Part shown: one piece after another, positions 5,262-6,005 of the stretch | How the letters are laid out: every line of letters begins with the position of its first letter | Position numbering within the stretch: position 1 is the stretch's first letter | NCBI GenBank assembly: GCA_028875135.1 | Contig: JAPPFQ010000723.1 | Coordinates: forward strand, 1-6,005 | Direction: 5' to 3' | Length of the DNA: 6,005 nt | Source of the DNA: Acidobacteriota bacterium | GTDB lineage: Bacteria > Acidobacteriota > Terriglobia > Versatilivoradales > Versatilivoraceae | Position numbers and translations under genes: made by a program | Notes under the pieces: model-generated | Seen by the model: only the letters and a program-made list of their open reading frames with translations | The model's database searches: none | Told to the model about the DNA's origin: nothing

Positions 5262-5845
5262 GATTTCCTCCCTGGATCTTCATTCAGGATGGCCTTGAGT
5301 CGGCTCAGCCCCAGGTACATCCGGGACTTGGCGGTGCTCAGGGGGCACCCTGCAACCACTGCAATCTCATCGAAACGAAGTCCCTCGAACACCTTGAGCA
5401 CCACCGCCTCCCGCTGCTCGAAGGAGAGCCGGTCCAACGCCCCCTCCACCAGCAGGCGGAGCTCGGCAGGCTCCATCTCCTGCAGATCCCCCAGGCGGGC
5501 CGGTCGCCCCTCCGCCTGGAGGGCGTCCAGGCCCTGCGGGTCCGGTCCTTCCCCGTCCTCGGCCCGTCGCTTCCTGGAGCGGAAGTGGGCCAGGCAGAAG
5601 TTGCGGGCGATGGCGAAGAGCCACCCGGCAAACCGGGCAGGGTCCTGGAGTCGATCCAGTTGCTGGAAGGCTCTGAGAAAGGTGTCCTGGCAGACGTCCA
5701 GCGCATCCTCACGGTTCCCTGTCAAGCGGAAGGCGTAGTTGAAGAGCCGCTTCTCCCATCGGCTCACCAGGAGATTGAAGGCGCCGGTGTCACCGCCAGC
5801 CGCTCTGGCTACCAGGTCCTTGTCGGTCAGTCGTACCAGCTCCAA
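5258..5845 (-). CDS. ECF-type RNA polymerase sigma factor
   Basis: The 195-residue product has only sigma regions 2 and 4, as ECF sigma factors do. Region 2 spans about residues 21-93, with DALDVCQDTFLRAF (47-60) in the core-binding helix and FAGWLFAIARNFCLAHFR (72-89) in the promoter-melting helix. A variable linker (about 92-130) joins region 4 (about 134-186), whose helix-turn-helix is LRFDEIAVVAGCPLSTAKSR (156-175). It directs RNA polymerase to specific promoters when released by its anti-sigma factor. The start is TTG at 5845-5843: GAGGAG lies five bases upstream, an in-frame TGA lies at 5857-5855, and there is no ATG near the front. It heads the operon, and ECF factors commonly control their own operon, but I could not identify a promoter with confidence. 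Confidence 0.9.
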   Translation of the reverse strand: MELVRLTDKDLVARAAGGDTGAFNLLVSRWEKRLFNYAFRLTGNREDALDVCQDTFLRAFQQLDRLQDPARFAGWLFAIARNFCLAHFRSRKRRAEDGEGPDPQGLDALQAEGRPARLGDLQEMEPAELRLLVEGALDRLSFEQREAVVLKVFEGLRFDEIAVVAGCPLSTAKSRMYLGLSRLKAILNEDPGRKS

Positions 5846-5850
5846 GTGAG

Positions 5851-5856
5851 CTCCTC
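5851..5856 (-). promoter_or_regulatory. Ribosome binding site deciding the TTG start of the sigma gene
   Basis: GAGGAG on the minus strand sits five bases before TTG 5845. Together with the in-frame stop that overlaps it, this makes the TTG the only sensible start. Confidence 0.7.
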
Positions 5857-6005
5857 ACAGAGACGAGATGAACGGGGGCCGTAAAAAGTCTAATCCGCCG
5901 GAATAAATCCCGATCCACGAAGCGAATCCGCGAACCGACACGAAGCGAAAAGACTAATCCACGAAGTTACACGAAGAACGACGAAGGGCCACGAAGAAAG
6001 ACGTT
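5857..6005. other. Upstream region of the sigma operon, no gene seen
   Basis: This stretch should hold the operon promoter on the minus strand, but I see no convincing -35/-10 pair for a housekeeping or ECF factor. It contains two near copies of a 14-base word, AAAAAGTCTAATCC (5883-5896) and GAAAAGACTAATCC (5947-5960), differing at two positions and 64 bases apart. Its right half is taken up by the ACGAAG array. Confidence 0.5.
5917..6005. repeat. ACGAAG repeat array with a 10-base period, cut by window edge
   Basis: ACGAAG occurs at 5917, 5940, 5961, 5971, 5981 and 5991, the last four at exact 10-base steps, followed by ACG at 6001. The units differ in their four spacer bases, so this is a degenerate short-period array rather than a simple tandem duplication. 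Its layout resembles the 9-base ACAGGAT arrays of the island at 1454-2137. It continues or ends beyond the window. Confidence 0.75.

Noticed and set aside
4509..5738. Plus-strand open frame of 409 codons
   Set aside because: It runs antisense across both the anti-sigma and sigma genes, whose motifs are clear on the minus strand.

Overview
The window is a GC-rich stretch from a Gram-negative (diderm) bacterium. Every convincing gene lies on the minus strand, so transcription runs from right to left. The type II secretion genes, the ECF sigma/anti-sigma pair and the repeat-rich GxxExxY gene would fit an Acidobacteriota-like or similar environmental lineage. That placement is a weak inference, because the sequence holds no taxonomic marker.

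In transcription order: 6005-5846 is a gene-free upstream stretch with a degenerate ACGAAG repeat array. 5845-5258 encodes an ECF-type sigma factor that starts at TTG. 5261-4563 encodes a zinc-finger (zf-HC2) anti-sigma factor with one membrane span, overlapping the sigma gene by ATGA. 4523-3891 encodes an exported protein of unknown function. 3880-2186 encodes the secretion ATPase GspE. 2185-1454 is an AT-richer island carrying a GxxExxY-family gene (1920-1456) among short ACAGGAT/ATCCTGT repeats. 1453-239 encodes the inner-membrane platform protein GspF. 179-1 is the start of the major pseudopilin GspG, which runs off the left edge.

Read together, this is a type II secretion operon (gspE-gspF-gspG and probably more to the left) headed by its own sigma/anti-sigma pair and an exported partner. 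Tight spacing and one start/stop overlap suggest a single transcript, so a membrane-held sigma factor may control assembly of the secretion machine. That link is inferred from gene order only.

The most unusual part is the island between gspE and gspF. It is bounded by an inverted repeat whose outer end touches the A of the gspF start codon. The repeats encode the C-terminal tail of the GxxExxY protein and part of its N-terminus. A strong Shine-Dalgarno sequence stranded at the end of gspE suggests that the island separated gspF from its original ribosome binding site. The ACGAAG array at the right edge looks like a second repeat family of the same style and may border another such unit outside the window.
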